14,686 bases of DNA from Rhodobacter sp. Lineage in GTDB: Bacteria; Pseudomonadota; Alphaproteobacteria; Rhodobacterales; Rhodobacteraceae. The DNA lies in assembly GCA_013824055.1 (NCBI GenBank), contig PNNE01000378.1, forward strand, positions 1 through 14,686. The letters are read 5' to 3'. This document shows, one piece after another, positions 1 through 7,185 of the stretch (position 1 is the stretch's first letter; each line of letters begins with the position of its first letter). Both the position numbers and the translations under genes were made by a program. The notes below the pieces were generated by a model. It did no database searches. It was not told the origin of the DNA and saw nothing but the letters and a program-made list of their open reading frames with translations.

Positions 1-134
1 AGCGTGGACTTGCCGCAGCCCGAGGGGCCGACAAGGACGAGAAACTCGCCTTCCTCGACCGCGATGTCGATGCGGTGCAGGACCTGCACCTGTCCGTAGG
101 ATTTGGTGACGTTGCGGATGTCGAGAAAGCCCAT
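1..134 (-). CDS. Sugar ABC transporter ATP-binding protein (MalK/UgpC-like), N-terminal part only
   Basis: This is the ATPase that would power the CUT1 importer encoded just upstream. Only the first 44 residues lie in the window; the gene continues past base 1. The visible start MGFLDIRNVTKSYG is the usual beginning of MalK/UgpC/MsmK-type subunits. It is followed by an aromatic A-loop (Tyr13) and an intact Walker A, GPSGCGKST, at residues 36-44. The ATG at 134 is supported by an AAGGA Shine-Dalgarno site at 142-146 that overlaps the end of the permease gene, and only 4 bases separate the two genes, so it is the last visible gene of the operon. The C-terminal regulatory domain typical of the family cannot be checked here. 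Confidence 0.93.
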   Translation of the reverse strand, partial: MGFLDIRNVTKSYGQVQVLHRIDIAVEEGEFLVLVGPSGCGKST

Positions 135-138
135 GGCG

Positions 139-1017
139 TTATCCTTTGACAGAGCCCGCCATCAGCCCGCGCACGAAGTAGCGGCCTGCGACGATGTAGA
201 CGACAAGGGTGGGCAGCGCGGCAAGGATCGCGCCCGCGAAGTGGACGTTGTATTCCTTCACGCCGGTCGAGGACTGGACGAGGTTGTTCAAGGCGACGGT
301 CATCGGCTGGCTGGTGCCTCCGAACGAGACGCCGAAGAGGAAGTCGTTCCAGATGTTGGTGAACTGCCAGATGACAGAGACGACGGCGATAGGCCCGCTG
401 ACAGGCAAGAGGATGCGCCAGAAGATGCGGAAGAACCCGGCCCCGTCGATCATCGCGGCGCGCACCAGTTCCGTGGGGAAGGACGCATAGTAGTTGCGGA
501 AGTAAAGCGTGGTGAAGCCGATCCCGTAGACGACATGGACAAGGATCAGACCGGGGACGGTGCCCGCAAGACCAAGCTGGCCCAGGACCACCGCCATCGG
601 GATCAGCACGATCTGGAACGGGATGAAGCAGGAGAACAGCATGAGCCCGAAGACCCAGGTATCGCCCCGGAAACGCCATTTGGTCAGGACGTAGCCGTTC
701 AGCGCCCCGATGATGGTGGAGATGGCGACAGCCGGGACCACCATCAGGATCGAGTTCATGAAATAGGGTTTCAGGCCGGTCGGCTCCACCCCGATCTGGG
801 CGGTCGACCAGGCGGACCGCCAGGGGTCGAGCGTCCAGTCGGACGGCAAAGCCATCATGTTGCCGCCGGTGATCTCGGCCAGGGGTTTGAAGGAGTTCAC
901 GCCCATGACGTAAAGCGGCAAGAGGTAAAAGAGCGCGAAGAGCAGAAGCGTGAGGTAGATCAGCGCCCGCATCGCGCGGCCGGTGGAGACGGCGGTGTCT
1001 TGCGTCAGGACGCTCAT
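139..1017 (-). CDS. Carbohydrate ABC transporter permease, MalG/GtsC type
   Basis: This is the second inner-membrane permease subunit of a CUT1 sugar importer, 292 residues, a normal length for the family. The first membrane segment is at about residues 16-36. Several further hydrophobic segments follow, consistent with the family's six. The cytoplasmic EAA loop that docks on the ATPase is visible as ELVRAAMIDGAG...ILLP at about residues 187-212. The ATG at 1017 overlaps the stop of the preceding permease (ATGA at 1014-1017) and has an AAGGAG site just upstream. This start removes a long out-of-phase N-terminal extension that only shadows the neighbouring gene. The protein resembles Pseudomonas GtsC and Thermus glucose-transporter permeases, but the substrate cannot be read from a permease. 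Confidence 0.94.
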   Translation of the reverse strand: MSVLTQDTAVSTGRAMRALIYLTLLLFALFYLLPLYVMGVNSFKPLAEITGGNMMALPSDWTLDPWRSAWSTAQIGVEPTGLKPYFMNSILMVVPAVAISTIIGALNGYVLTKWRFRGDTWVFGLMLFSCFIPFQIVLIPMAVVLGQLGLAGTVPGLILVHVVYGIGFTTLYFRNYYASFPTELVRAAMIDGAGFFRIFWRILLPVSGPIAVVSVIWQFTNIWNDFLFGVSFGGTSQPMTVALNNLVQSSTGVKEYNVHFAGAILAALPTLVVYIVAGRYFVRGLMAGSVKG

Positions 1018-1904
1018 GCCTTCTTCTCCTTCAGCTCGGCGTAGAGGTAGGGGACCATGATCGCGGCGATGGTCATCAGCATGATCACCGCAGAGGAGGC
1101 CCCGATCCCCATCTGGTTGCGGGTGAAGGTGTAGGAATACATGAAGGTGGCGGGCATCTCGGTGGCCCGTCCCGGCCCGCCGCCGGTCAGCGCGATGACC
1201 AGGTCGTAAGACTTGATCGCGAGATGGCTGAGGATGACGAAGGCCGACAGGAAGGCGGGGCGCAACAAGGGAATGACGATCCGGCGGTACAGCTGCCAGT
1301 TCGAGGCACCGTCGATCTGCGCGGCCTTCAGGATCTCGTTGTCGATGCCGCGCAGACCGGCAAGGAACATCGCCATCACGAAACCGCTCGTCTGCCAGAC
1401 AGCGGCAATGACGATGGTGTAGATCGCCATGTCGCTGTCCTTGATCCAGGTGAAGGTGAAGGACTCCCACCCCCAGTCCTGCATGATCCGCTGCAACCCG
1501 ATGCCGGGGTCGAGAAACCATTTCCAGGCGGTGCCGGTGACGATGAAGCTGAGCGCCATCGGGTAGAGATAGATCGGGCGAAGGACCCCCTCGCCCCGGA
1601 TCTTCTGATCCAGGAAGATCGCCAGCATCAGGCCGATCACCGTGCAGATGGTGATGTAAAGCGTGGCGAAGATCGCGATGTTGGTGATCGCGGTCGACCA
1701 GGCGGGCAGCGCGAAGAGCTTCTCGTAGTTCTCGAAGCCGACCCAGTCGTAGCGGGGCAGCATCTTCGAGCCGGTGAAGGACAGGACCACGGTGAAGAGG
1801 ATGAAGCCGTAGACGAAAACAAGCGTCACGGCGAAAGAGGGAGCGAGGACGAGCTTCGGCAGCCAGTCCTGCAGCGTGGTGCGAAAATCGGCCTGGGTGG
1901 CCAT
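1014..1904 (-). CDS. Carbohydrate ABC transporter permease, MalF/GtsB type
   Basis: This is the first inner-membrane permease of the CUT1 importer, 296 residues. The N-terminal stretch LPKLVLAPSF followed by a hydrophobic helix and LSFTGSKMLPRYDWVGFENY closely recalls GtsB-type glucose permeases (family knowledge). The EAA loop ILKAAQIDGASNWQLYRRI leads into the IPLLRP segment. The start was set at the ATG at 1904 (MATQADF) because GGGAGG lies exactly 6 bases upstream; the in-frame ATG at 1910 directly abuts that site and is too close. The gene is separated from the binding-protein gene by 108 bases holding three hairpins and overlaps the next permease by 4 bases, which implies translational coupling. 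Confidence 0.94.
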   Translation of the reverse strand: MATQADFRTTLQDWLPKLVLAPSFAVTLVFVYGFILFTVVLSFTGSKMLPRYDWVGFENYEKLFALPAWSTAITNIAIFATLYITICTVIGLMLAIFLDQKIRGEGVLRPIYLYPMALSFIVTGTAWKWFLDPGIGLQRIMQDWGWESFTFTWIKDSDMAIYTIVIAAVWQTSGFVMAMFLAGLRGIDNEILKAAQIDGASNWQLYRRIVIPLLRPAFLSAFVILSHLAIKSYDLVIALTGGGPGRATEMPATFMYSYTFTRNQMGIGASSAVIMLMTIAAIMVPYLYAELKEKKA

Positions 1905-1930
1905 GTGCATCCTCCCGTGGGTCCAGGGGC

Positions 1931-2002
1931 GCAAAAGTTTTCGAAAACTTTTGCAAATTCCTTCGAAGGAATTTGGGTCGGGGGGCGGATGGTCCGCCCC
2001 CC
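1931..2002 (-). repeat. Three consecutive hairpins between the binding-protein and permease genes
   Basis: The 108-bp gap holds three inverted repeats in a row. In leftward transcription order they are: a GC-rich stem of 10 bp with a 3-base loop (1980-2002, GGGGGGCGGA/TCCGCCCCCC); a perfect palindrome at 1954-1975 containing AAATTCCTTCGAAGGAATTT; and a perfect 24-bp palindrome at 1931-1954 with half-site GCAAAAGTTTTC. Both palindromes are centred on TTCGAA. Neither end has a clear U-tract. By analogy with malE-malF and other binding-protein/permease junctions, they probably attenuate transcription or protect the upstream mRNA, giving more binding protein than permease. The sequence also looks like a dispersed extragenic palindrome, but I cannot test copy number here. 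Confidence 0.8.
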
Positions 2003-2012
2003 TTCCAGGCGG

Positions 2013-3263
2013 TTATTGCGCAGCGGCGACGGCTTCGGCCAGCGCGGCGGCGGCGGCGGCCCCGTCAGCATATTCGCCGTTGAAGGCCGCAGTGATCACG
2101 TCATAGGTCGCGTTCTTCACCGAGGCCGGCGCCGCGTGACCATGCGCCATCGAGCCGAAAAGTGTGCCGTTGGTGTTGGCTTCGGCCAGGTCCGCCATCG
2201 CCTTCTTGCCGCAGTCGTCGAAGGCGTCGTTCGGCACGTCGGTCCGTGCCGGGGCAGAACCCTTGACCACGTTGAACGCCGACTGGAACGTCGGGTTCAT
2301 GATCGCCGAGGCCATCGCGGCCTGGGCAGCCTTCGCCCCGTCGCTTTCGACGTTGAACATCGCGAACTGGTCGGAGTTGAAGGTCACCGCCCCTTGCGTT
2401 CCGGGGAAGCGGATGCAGACGAAGTCGGTGCCCGGAACCTTGCCGGCCTTCAGGAACTCGCCCTTGGCCCAGTCGCCCATCATCTGCATGCCCGCCTCGC
2501 CGTTGATCACCATCGCCGAAGCCAGGTTCCAGTCGCGGCCCGAGAAGTTGGCGTCGACGTAGGTGGACAGCGTGATCAGGCGGTTGAAGGCTTCCGCCAT
2601 CTGCTCGCCACCCAGGGCTGCGGGGTCAAGGTCGATGAAGGCCGCCTTGTAGAAATCGGTGCCCAGCCCGAGGACGATCCCGTCGAAGACCGTCGCGTCC
2701 TGCCAGGCCTGGCCGCCATGACCCAGGGGCGTGATGCCGTTGGCCTTCATCGCCTCCAGCACCGCCACCAGGTCTTCCCAGGTCGCAGGCTCGCCCAGAC
2801 CGGTCGCATCGAGCGCGGCCTTGTTGATCCAGACCCAGTTGGTCGAGTGGACGTTGACCGGGGCCGCGATCCACTTGCCGTCGGCTTTCGAGAAGCCTTG
2901 CAGCGCGGCGGGAACGACGGCGTCCCAGCCTTCGGCGGTGGCAACCTCGGTCAGGTCGCCGAGCGCGCCCTCGGCAGCCCAGTCCAGGATGTCGAAGCCC
3001 AGCATCTGCACCGCGGTCGGCGGGTCGCCTGCCGTGACGCGGGCGCGCAGCGCGGTCATCGCCGCCTCGCCGCCGCCGCCCGCGACGGGCATGTCGACCC
3101 AGCCGATCGACTTGGTGGCAAGATCGTCTTTCAGCACGTTCAGCGCGGCGGCCTCGCCTCCGCTGGTCCACCAGTGCAGGACTTCGACGTCTTCGGCGAA
3201 GCTGATCGAAGTGGTCATCACCAGAGCCGCCGCAGCGGTCATCGTCTTTCCGAAAAGGCGCAT
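2013..3263 (-). CDS. Periplasmic sugar-binding protein, family 1 (GtsA/glucose-mannose type)
   Basis: This is the extracytoplasmic solute receptor of the CUT1 importer, 416 residues. A Sec signal peptide is visible: MRLFGK, a hydrophobic core, then SFA|ED, with cleavage expected after Ala23. The mature start VEVLHWWTSGGEAAALNVL, the VAGGGGEAAMTALRARV stretch, PVNVHSTNWVWINK and LGHGGQAWQDATVFDGIVLG match my memory of glucose/mannose-binding proteins such as Pseudomonas GtsA and the Thermus homologue. This suggests a hexose-like ligand, although ligands drift within the family. The ATG at 3263 has GGAGG with 5-base spacing. The protein lacks a lipobox Cys, so it should be soluble in the periplasm. 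It sits 34 bases after the aldehyde dehydrogenase gene, inside the operon. Its position downstream of four catabolic genes is uncommon for a CUT1 cluster. Confidence 0.93.
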   Translation of the reverse strand: MRLFGKTMTAAAALVMTTSISFAEDVEVLHWWTSGGEAAALNVLKDDLATKSIGWVDMPVAGGGGEAAMTALRARVTAGDPPTAVQMLGFDILDWAAEGALGDLTEVATAEGWDAVVPAALQGFSKADGKWIAAPVNVHSTNWVWINKAALDATGLGEPATWEDLVAVLEAMKANGITPLGHGGQAWQDATVFDGIVLGLGTDFYKAAFIDLDPAALGGEQMAEAFNRLITLSTYVDANFSGRDWNLASAMVINGEAGMQMMGDWAKGEFLKAGKVPGTDFVCIRFPGTQGAVTFNSDQFAMFNVESDGAKAAQAAMASAIMNPTFQSAFNVVKGSAPARTDVPNDAFDDCGKKAMADLAEANTNGTLFGSMAHGHAAPASVKNATYDVITAAFNGEYADGAAAAAALAEAVAAAQ

Positions 3264-3297
3264 GGTTTCCTCCCGTTTTGCGCTTCGTTTGCCCGCG

Positions 3298-4848
3298 TCA
3301 GCGGGGTCTTACCCAAGGCGCCCGCGTGCGGCCGATCCGCATCACCAGCGACTTGATTTCCATGAATTCGTCCAGGCCCTGGCGGCCGATCTCGCGGCCG
3401 AGGCCGGATTGCTTGACGCCGCCGAAGGTCACTTCGGGGAAGCCGTCCATCCAGGTGTTGGTCCAGACCGTGCCGGCCTGAGCGCCCCGTGCGAAGGCAA
3501 GGCAGGTGTGGATGTTCTCGCTCCAGACGCCGGCGGACAGGCCATAATCGCCGTCGTTCACCAGGGTCAGGGCTTCGTCGAGGGTGCGGAAGGTGAGGAC
3601 GGCCAGGACCGGGCCGAAGACCTCTTCCCGCGCGATGGCCATGTCTGGCGTGACGCCGGTCAAGATGGTCGGCTGGTAGAATTGCGGGCCAAGGCCCGGC
3701 ACCTCCAGCGCCTTGCCGCCCAGCGCCACCGTGGCTCCGGCCCGACGCGCGGCGGCGACATGCGCGTCGATCTTCGCGCCATGCTCGCGGCTGACGATGG
3801 CGCCGACCTGGGTTGCGGGGTCGAGGGGGTCGCCGAAGGCCACCTGTCTGGAAAGCTCGACAATGCGGGCGGTGAAGGCCTCGGCGATGTCCTGATGGAC
3901 CAGGATGCGGCTGCCCGAATTGCAGCATTGGCCCACGTTGAAATAGACCCCGAAGACCACGGCATCGGCGGCGCTTTCCAGATCAGCGTCGGGAAAGATC
4001 ACCTGCGGGTTCTTGCCGCCAAGTTCGAGGGCGACCTTCTTCAAGGTGCTGGACGCGGCGGCGGCGATGCCCCGGCCGACGGCGGTCGAGCCGGTGAACG
4101 TCACCATGTCGACGGATGGATGGCTGGCCAGCGTCGCGCCGACCGGCTGGCCGTAGCCGAGGACGACGTTCACGACTCCGGCGGGGAGGCCCGCTTCGAG
4201 GAGCAGTTCGCCCAGGATGACGGTCGTGGACGGCGTGAGTTCCGAAGGCTTCACGACACAGGTGCAGCCCGCAGCCAGCGCGAAGGGAAGCTTCTGGCTA
4301 AGGATCCAGAACGGGAAGTTCCAGGGCGTGATGATGCTGACGACGCCGATGGGCTCCTTCAGCACCACGGCCAGCATGTCCGGGCCAAGCGAGGTGTGGC
4401 TGTCGCCATGCAGCGTCCGCGCCAGCGATGCCGCAAAGCGCCAGAGGTCGGCGGCCCCGGAAACCTCGCCCCGCGCCTGGGTGATCGGCTTGCCGGATTC
4501 CAGCGTCTCGATCAGGGCCATGCGGTCGGTGTTCGCTTCGATCAGCTCGGCGACTTTCAACAGCACCGCTGCGCGCGCCTTGCCGGAAAGCGCGCTCCAG
4601 CGCCCGTCGTCAAAGGCGGCGCGGGCGGCTGCGATGGCGGCCTCGGCGAGTTGGATCGTTCCAACAGGCGTGCGGCTGACCACGGTGCCATGCGACGGCG
4701 AGAGGCGCTCGATCCAGCCGCTGTCCCCGTCCGGTGCCGGTCCCGGTTCAGCCGGGGACGGCACAAACGCGCCGCCGATCAGGTGCCGGTTGATCCGCAC
4801 TTCGGGAAGGGTCGCGCCGCTGGCGGGGATCACGGTCAGGTCAAGCAT
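3298..4848 (-). CDS. NAD(P)-dependent aldehyde dehydrogenase
   Basis: This enzyme oxidises an aldehyde to its acid using NAD(P)+; it is 516 residues, slightly longer than the usual ~480-500. All hallmarks are present: PWNFP with Asn177, the cofactor loop FTGSTAVGRG (251-260), the general base Glu275 in LELGGKNP, the catalytic thiol Cys309 in GQCCNSGSR, and EVFGPVLAVL (409-418). The first ~35 residues and the C-terminal tail (about 505-516) are extensions of no known role. It starts at the ATG at 4848, one base after the stop of the enoyl-CoA hydratase gene, with a GGGGA site upstream. Substrate is not deducible from sequence. Context suggests the aldehyde released by the divergent aldolase, or one produced from a CoA ester by the neighbouring genes. 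A perfect copy of the operon operator lies within its 5' part (4651-4664). Confidence 0.95.
   Translation of the reverse strand: MLDLTVIPASGATLPEVRINRHLIGGAFVPSPAEPGPAPDGDSGWIERLSPSHGTVVSRTPVGTIQLAEAAIAAARAAFDDGRWSALSGKARAAVLLKVAELIEANTDRMALIETLESGKPITQARGEVSGAADLWRFAASLARTLHGDSHTSLGPDMLAVVLKEPIGVVSIITPWNFPFWILSQKLPFALAAGCTCVVKPSELTPSTTVILGELLLEAGLPAGVVNVVLGYGQPVGATLASHPSVDMVTFTGSTAVGRGIAAAASSTLKKVALELGGKNPQVIFPDADLESAADAVVFGVYFNVGQCCNSGSRILVHQDIAEAFTARIVELSRQVAFGDPLDPATQVGAIVSREHGAKIDAHVAAARRAGATVALGGKALEVPGLGPQFYQPTILTGVTPDMAIAREEVFGPVLAVLTFRTLDEALTLVNDGDYGLSAGVWSENIHTCLAFARGAQAGTVWTNTWMDGFPEVTFGGVKQSGLGREIGRQGLDEFMEIKSLVMRIGRTRAPWVRPR
4651..4664. promoter_or_regulatory. Intragenic copy of the operon operator (LacI-like)
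   Basis: TTGGATCGTTCCAA occurs here inside the aldehyde dehydrogenase gene and is identical over 14 bp to the operator at 8201-8214. The inverted repeat extends one base on each side (G4650/C4665). On the coding strand it encodes Val-Gly-Thr-Ile-Gln, a poorly constrained region of the protein. It could be an auxiliary operator for DNA looping or a transcription roadblock. A chance match cannot be excluded, but a 14-mer repeat within one operon is unexpected. Confidence 0.6.
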
Positions 4849-4849
4849 G

Positions 4850-5617
4850 TCAGGTCCCCGGGAATTCTGGTTTGCGCTTCGCCTGAAAGGCGGCGACGCC
4901 CTCTTGCCGGTCGGCGCTGGCGGCGATGGCGGCAGAGCCGAGGGCCTCGATCAGGGCGGCCTGGTCCTCGCCCCGCCCGGCGTGGATCATCGCCTTGGTG
5001 ATCTCGGTCGCGCGGGGCGAAAGGGTGGCGGAGGTCCGGGCAATCTCCTGCGCGGTCACATGGACGTCCTCGGCCAGCGCGGCGACGAAGCCGCAGGCAA
5101 GCAGGCGATCCGCCCCGATGCGACGACCGAAGAGCGCCATTTCCTTCACGATCCCCTCGGGGAGCAGCCGGGCAAGGCGCTGCGAGCCGGACCAGCCGGG
5201 AACGATGCCGACCCCGGCCTCTGGCAGGGCGATGGTGGCTTTCGGCGCGATGACCCGAATGTCGCAGGCGGCGGCGAGTTCGAGACCGCCGCCGAAGGCA
5301 TGGCCGTTCAGCGCGGCGATGGTGGGCTTGGACAGGCGCGCGAGGCGGTCAAAGATGCGGTGGCCGCCGCGCACCCAGGTCCGCGCGAATTCCGCGGGGG
5401 AAAGCCCGCCCCAGGCGGTGATGTCGGCACCCGAGCAGAAGGCGCGGTCGCCCTCGCCCGTCACGATTGCCGCGCGGACTTCGGGGCGGGCTTCGATCAC
5501 TTCAAGGTGGCTGGCAAGTTGGCCCAGCATGTCCACGGTAAGGCAGTTGAGCCTGGCCGGGTTGTCCAGCGTCAGCATGGCCACCGGGCCGGCAATGTGC
5601 AGACGGACACCGCTCAT
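4850..5617 (-). CDS. Enoyl-CoA hydratase/isomerase (crotonase family)
   Basis: This is a 255-residue crotonase-fold enzyme that should hydrate a trans-2-enoyl-CoA, or carry out a related CoA-ester reaction. The oxyanion-hole regions are clear: AFCSGADI (59-66, Ala64) and GHAFGGGLELAAACD (105-119, Gly110). Both catalytic glutamates of classical hydratases are present, Glu113 (GGGLE) and Glu133 (LPE), spaced 20 apart as in rat mitochondrial hydratase Glu144/Glu164. Hydroxycinnamoyl-CoA hydratase-lyases carry Ser at the first position, so this looks like a true hydratase. The ATG at 5617 forms an ATGA overlap with the CoA-transferase stop and was preferred over an in-frame GTG at 5626. It ends one base before the aldehyde dehydrogenase start. 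Confidence 0.93.
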   Translation of the reverse strand: MSGVRLHIAGPVAMLTLDNPARLNCLTVDMLGQLASHLEVIEARPEVRAAIVTGEGDRAFCSGADITAWGGLSPAEFARTWVRGGHRIFDRLARLSKPTIAALNGHAFGGGLELAAACDIRVIAPKATIALPEAGVGIVPGWSGSQRLARLLPEGIVKEMALFGRRIGADRLLACGFVAALAEDVHVTAQEIARTSATLSPRATEITKAMIHAGRGEDQAALIEALGSAAIAASADRQEGVAAFQAKRKPEFPGT

Positions 5618-7185
5618 GGTTGCCACCCCATCGGACCTTCGGCGAGGAGCGAGAGCGGCATGGTCGTGGCGGTCTCGGCCACGGCGACTCGCCCCTGCGA
5701 CGCAGCAACGATATCACGCGCGGGGTCGATCCCCGGCATGATCTCGGTCGCGACCAATCCCTTTTCGGTCAGCCGGATCACGCAGCGTTCGGTGACATAC
5801 AGCACCTCTTGCCCCTGCGCCCGCGCGCGGCTGCCCGAGAAGGTGACGTGTTCCACCTTCTCGACCATCTTGCAGAACTTGCCGGGCGTGGTGACGCTCA
5901 GGCCGGCAGAAGAGAGCGCGACCCCTGCCCCGGCCTCGAACCAGCCGGAAAAGACGATCTTGCGGGCATGCGCGGTGATGTCGACAAAGCCGCCGCAGCC
6001 TGCGGTGAGATAGGGCTTCTGCCCAAGTTTCGAGACATTGACGTTGCCCTCGACGTCGATTTCCAGGAACGACAGGAACGCCAGGTCGAACCCCGCGCCC
6101 TGGAAGTAGATGAACTGCTGTGGCGAGGGCATGTAGCCCCAGGCGTTGGACGCGCAGCCGAAGGCGAAGCCGGTCAGGGGCATGCCGCCCACGGCACCCT
6201 GTTCGATGGCCCAGGTCACCGCCTCGGGGTGGCCTTCCTCAAGCAGGATGCGGGGGACCATCGCGCTGATCCCGAAGCCGAGGTTCGCCGTCATGCCCCC
6301 GCGCAACTCCAGCGCGGCGCGGCGGGCGATGACCTTTTCCACCCCCCGCTCGGCCAGGGTGAAGGATGACCAGGGCCGCATGATCTGGCCCGAAATGGCG
6401 GGATCATAGGGCGTTTCGGTGGTCTGACGCTGGTCGGGGTCAAGCACGATCAGGTCGACCAGATGGCCGGGGACGCGAACGTCATGCGGGCGCAAGCTGC
6501 CCCTGGCGGTCAGGCGCGAGACCTGGGCGATCACCAGCCCCCGGTTGTTGCGGGCGGCGATGGCCTGTTCCAGCCCCCCCAGATAGGCGCCCTCGTGTTC
6601 GTAGGTGAGGTTCCCGTTCTCGTCCGCCGTCGTCGCACGCAGGATGCAGACGTCGGGCTGGATATTGGGGAAATGCAGCCAGGTCTCGCCGCCGAAGTCC
6701 ACCCGGTGAACGATCGGCGCCGCGGCCCCGCGCGCGTTCATCGAACAGCCCTCGCGGAGGGGGTCGGCAAAGGTTTCCATGCCCACCTTGGTCAGCACGC
6801 CGGGGCGGCGGGCGGCGGCTTCGCGGTGCATGTCGAACAGGATGCCGGAGGGCACGTTGTAGGCCGCCACCCGGTCCTCGACGATCATCTTCCAGATCTC
6901 GGGCATCGGCAGGTTCGACGGGCCGGACGGGTAGGACCCCGCCAGCACCCGCGCCAGAAGCCCGTCCTGCGCGATCCAGTCCATGCCCTTGACGCCGTAC
7001 ATGTCGCCCGCGGCGATCGGGTGCAGCGTGGTGATGGCCCTGGGGTGGCCCTCGGCCCGGAACCTGTCGCCCAGCGCCTTCAGCACCAGGTCCGGGCAGC
7101 CAAGTGCCGAAGAAGACGAGACCGTGACCACCGCCCCATCGGCGATGCGGGCCACGGCGTCGGAGGCTGCGACAAGCTTGGTCAT
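5614..7185 (-). CDS. Class I acyl-CoA transferase (acetate/propionate CoA-transferase, YdiF/Pct-like)
   Basis: This 523-residue protein joins the alpha and beta CoA-transferase domains in one chain, as in YdiF and propionate CoA-transferase (usual length ~520). It moves CoA from a donor such as acetyl-CoA to a carboxylic acid through a glutamyl-CoA intermediate. The catalytic Glu is visible as Glu328 in TWAIEQGAVGGMP, preceded by the GGMTANLGFGISAMVP segment (297-311). The N-terminal half carries the expected GCPDLVLKAL and HPIAAGDMYGVKG motifs. It starts at the ATG at 7185, overlapping the dehydrogenase stop (ATGA), with GGGAG 6 bases upstream, and overlaps the hydratase gene at its own end. 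Tight coupling to a crotonase and an aldehyde dehydrogenase suggests it activates an acid intermediate of the pathway. Acceptor specificity cannot be assigned. Confidence 0.92.
   Translation of the reverse strand: MTKLVAASDAVARIADGAVVTVSSSSALGCPDLVLKALGDRFRAEGHPRAITTLHPIAAGDMYGVKGMDWIAQDGLLARVLAGSYPSGPSNLPMPEIWKMIVEDRVAAYNVPSGILFDMHREAAARRPGVLTKVGMETFADPLREGCSMNARGAAAPIVHRVDFGGETWLHFPNIQPDVCILRATTADENGNLTYEHEGAYLGGLEQAIAARNNRGLVIAQVSRLTARGSLRPHDVRVPGHLVDLIVLDPDQRQTTETPYDPAISGQIMRPWSSFTLAERGVEKVIARRAALELRGGMTANLGFGISAMVPRILLEEGHPEAVTWAIEQGAVGGMPLTGFAFGCASNAWGYMPSPQQFIYFQGAGFDLAFLSFLEIDVEGNVNVSKLGQKPYLTAGCGGFVDITAHARKIVFSGWFEAGAGVALSSAGLSVTTPGKFCKMVEKVEHVTFSGSRARAQGQEVLYVTERCVIRLTEKGLVATEIMPGIDPARDIVAASQGRVAVAETATTMPLSLLAEGPMGWQP

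Noticed and set aside
103..1044. Long plus-strand open frame opposite the permease genes
   Set aside because: Its translation is rich in Asp, Arg, Gly and His with no recognisable motif, as expected of a shadow frame in GC-rich DNA. The minus-strand genes have full family motifs and ribosome sites.
1224..5001. Plus-strand open frames opposite the binding protein and aldehyde dehydrogenase
   Set aside because: Low-complexity translations with no domain signals, lying antisense to well-conserved proteins.
5614..5626. GTG at 5626 as the hydratase start
   Set aside because: The ATG at 5617 forms a clean ATGA overlap with the preceding stop, and the three extra codons add no conserved sequence.
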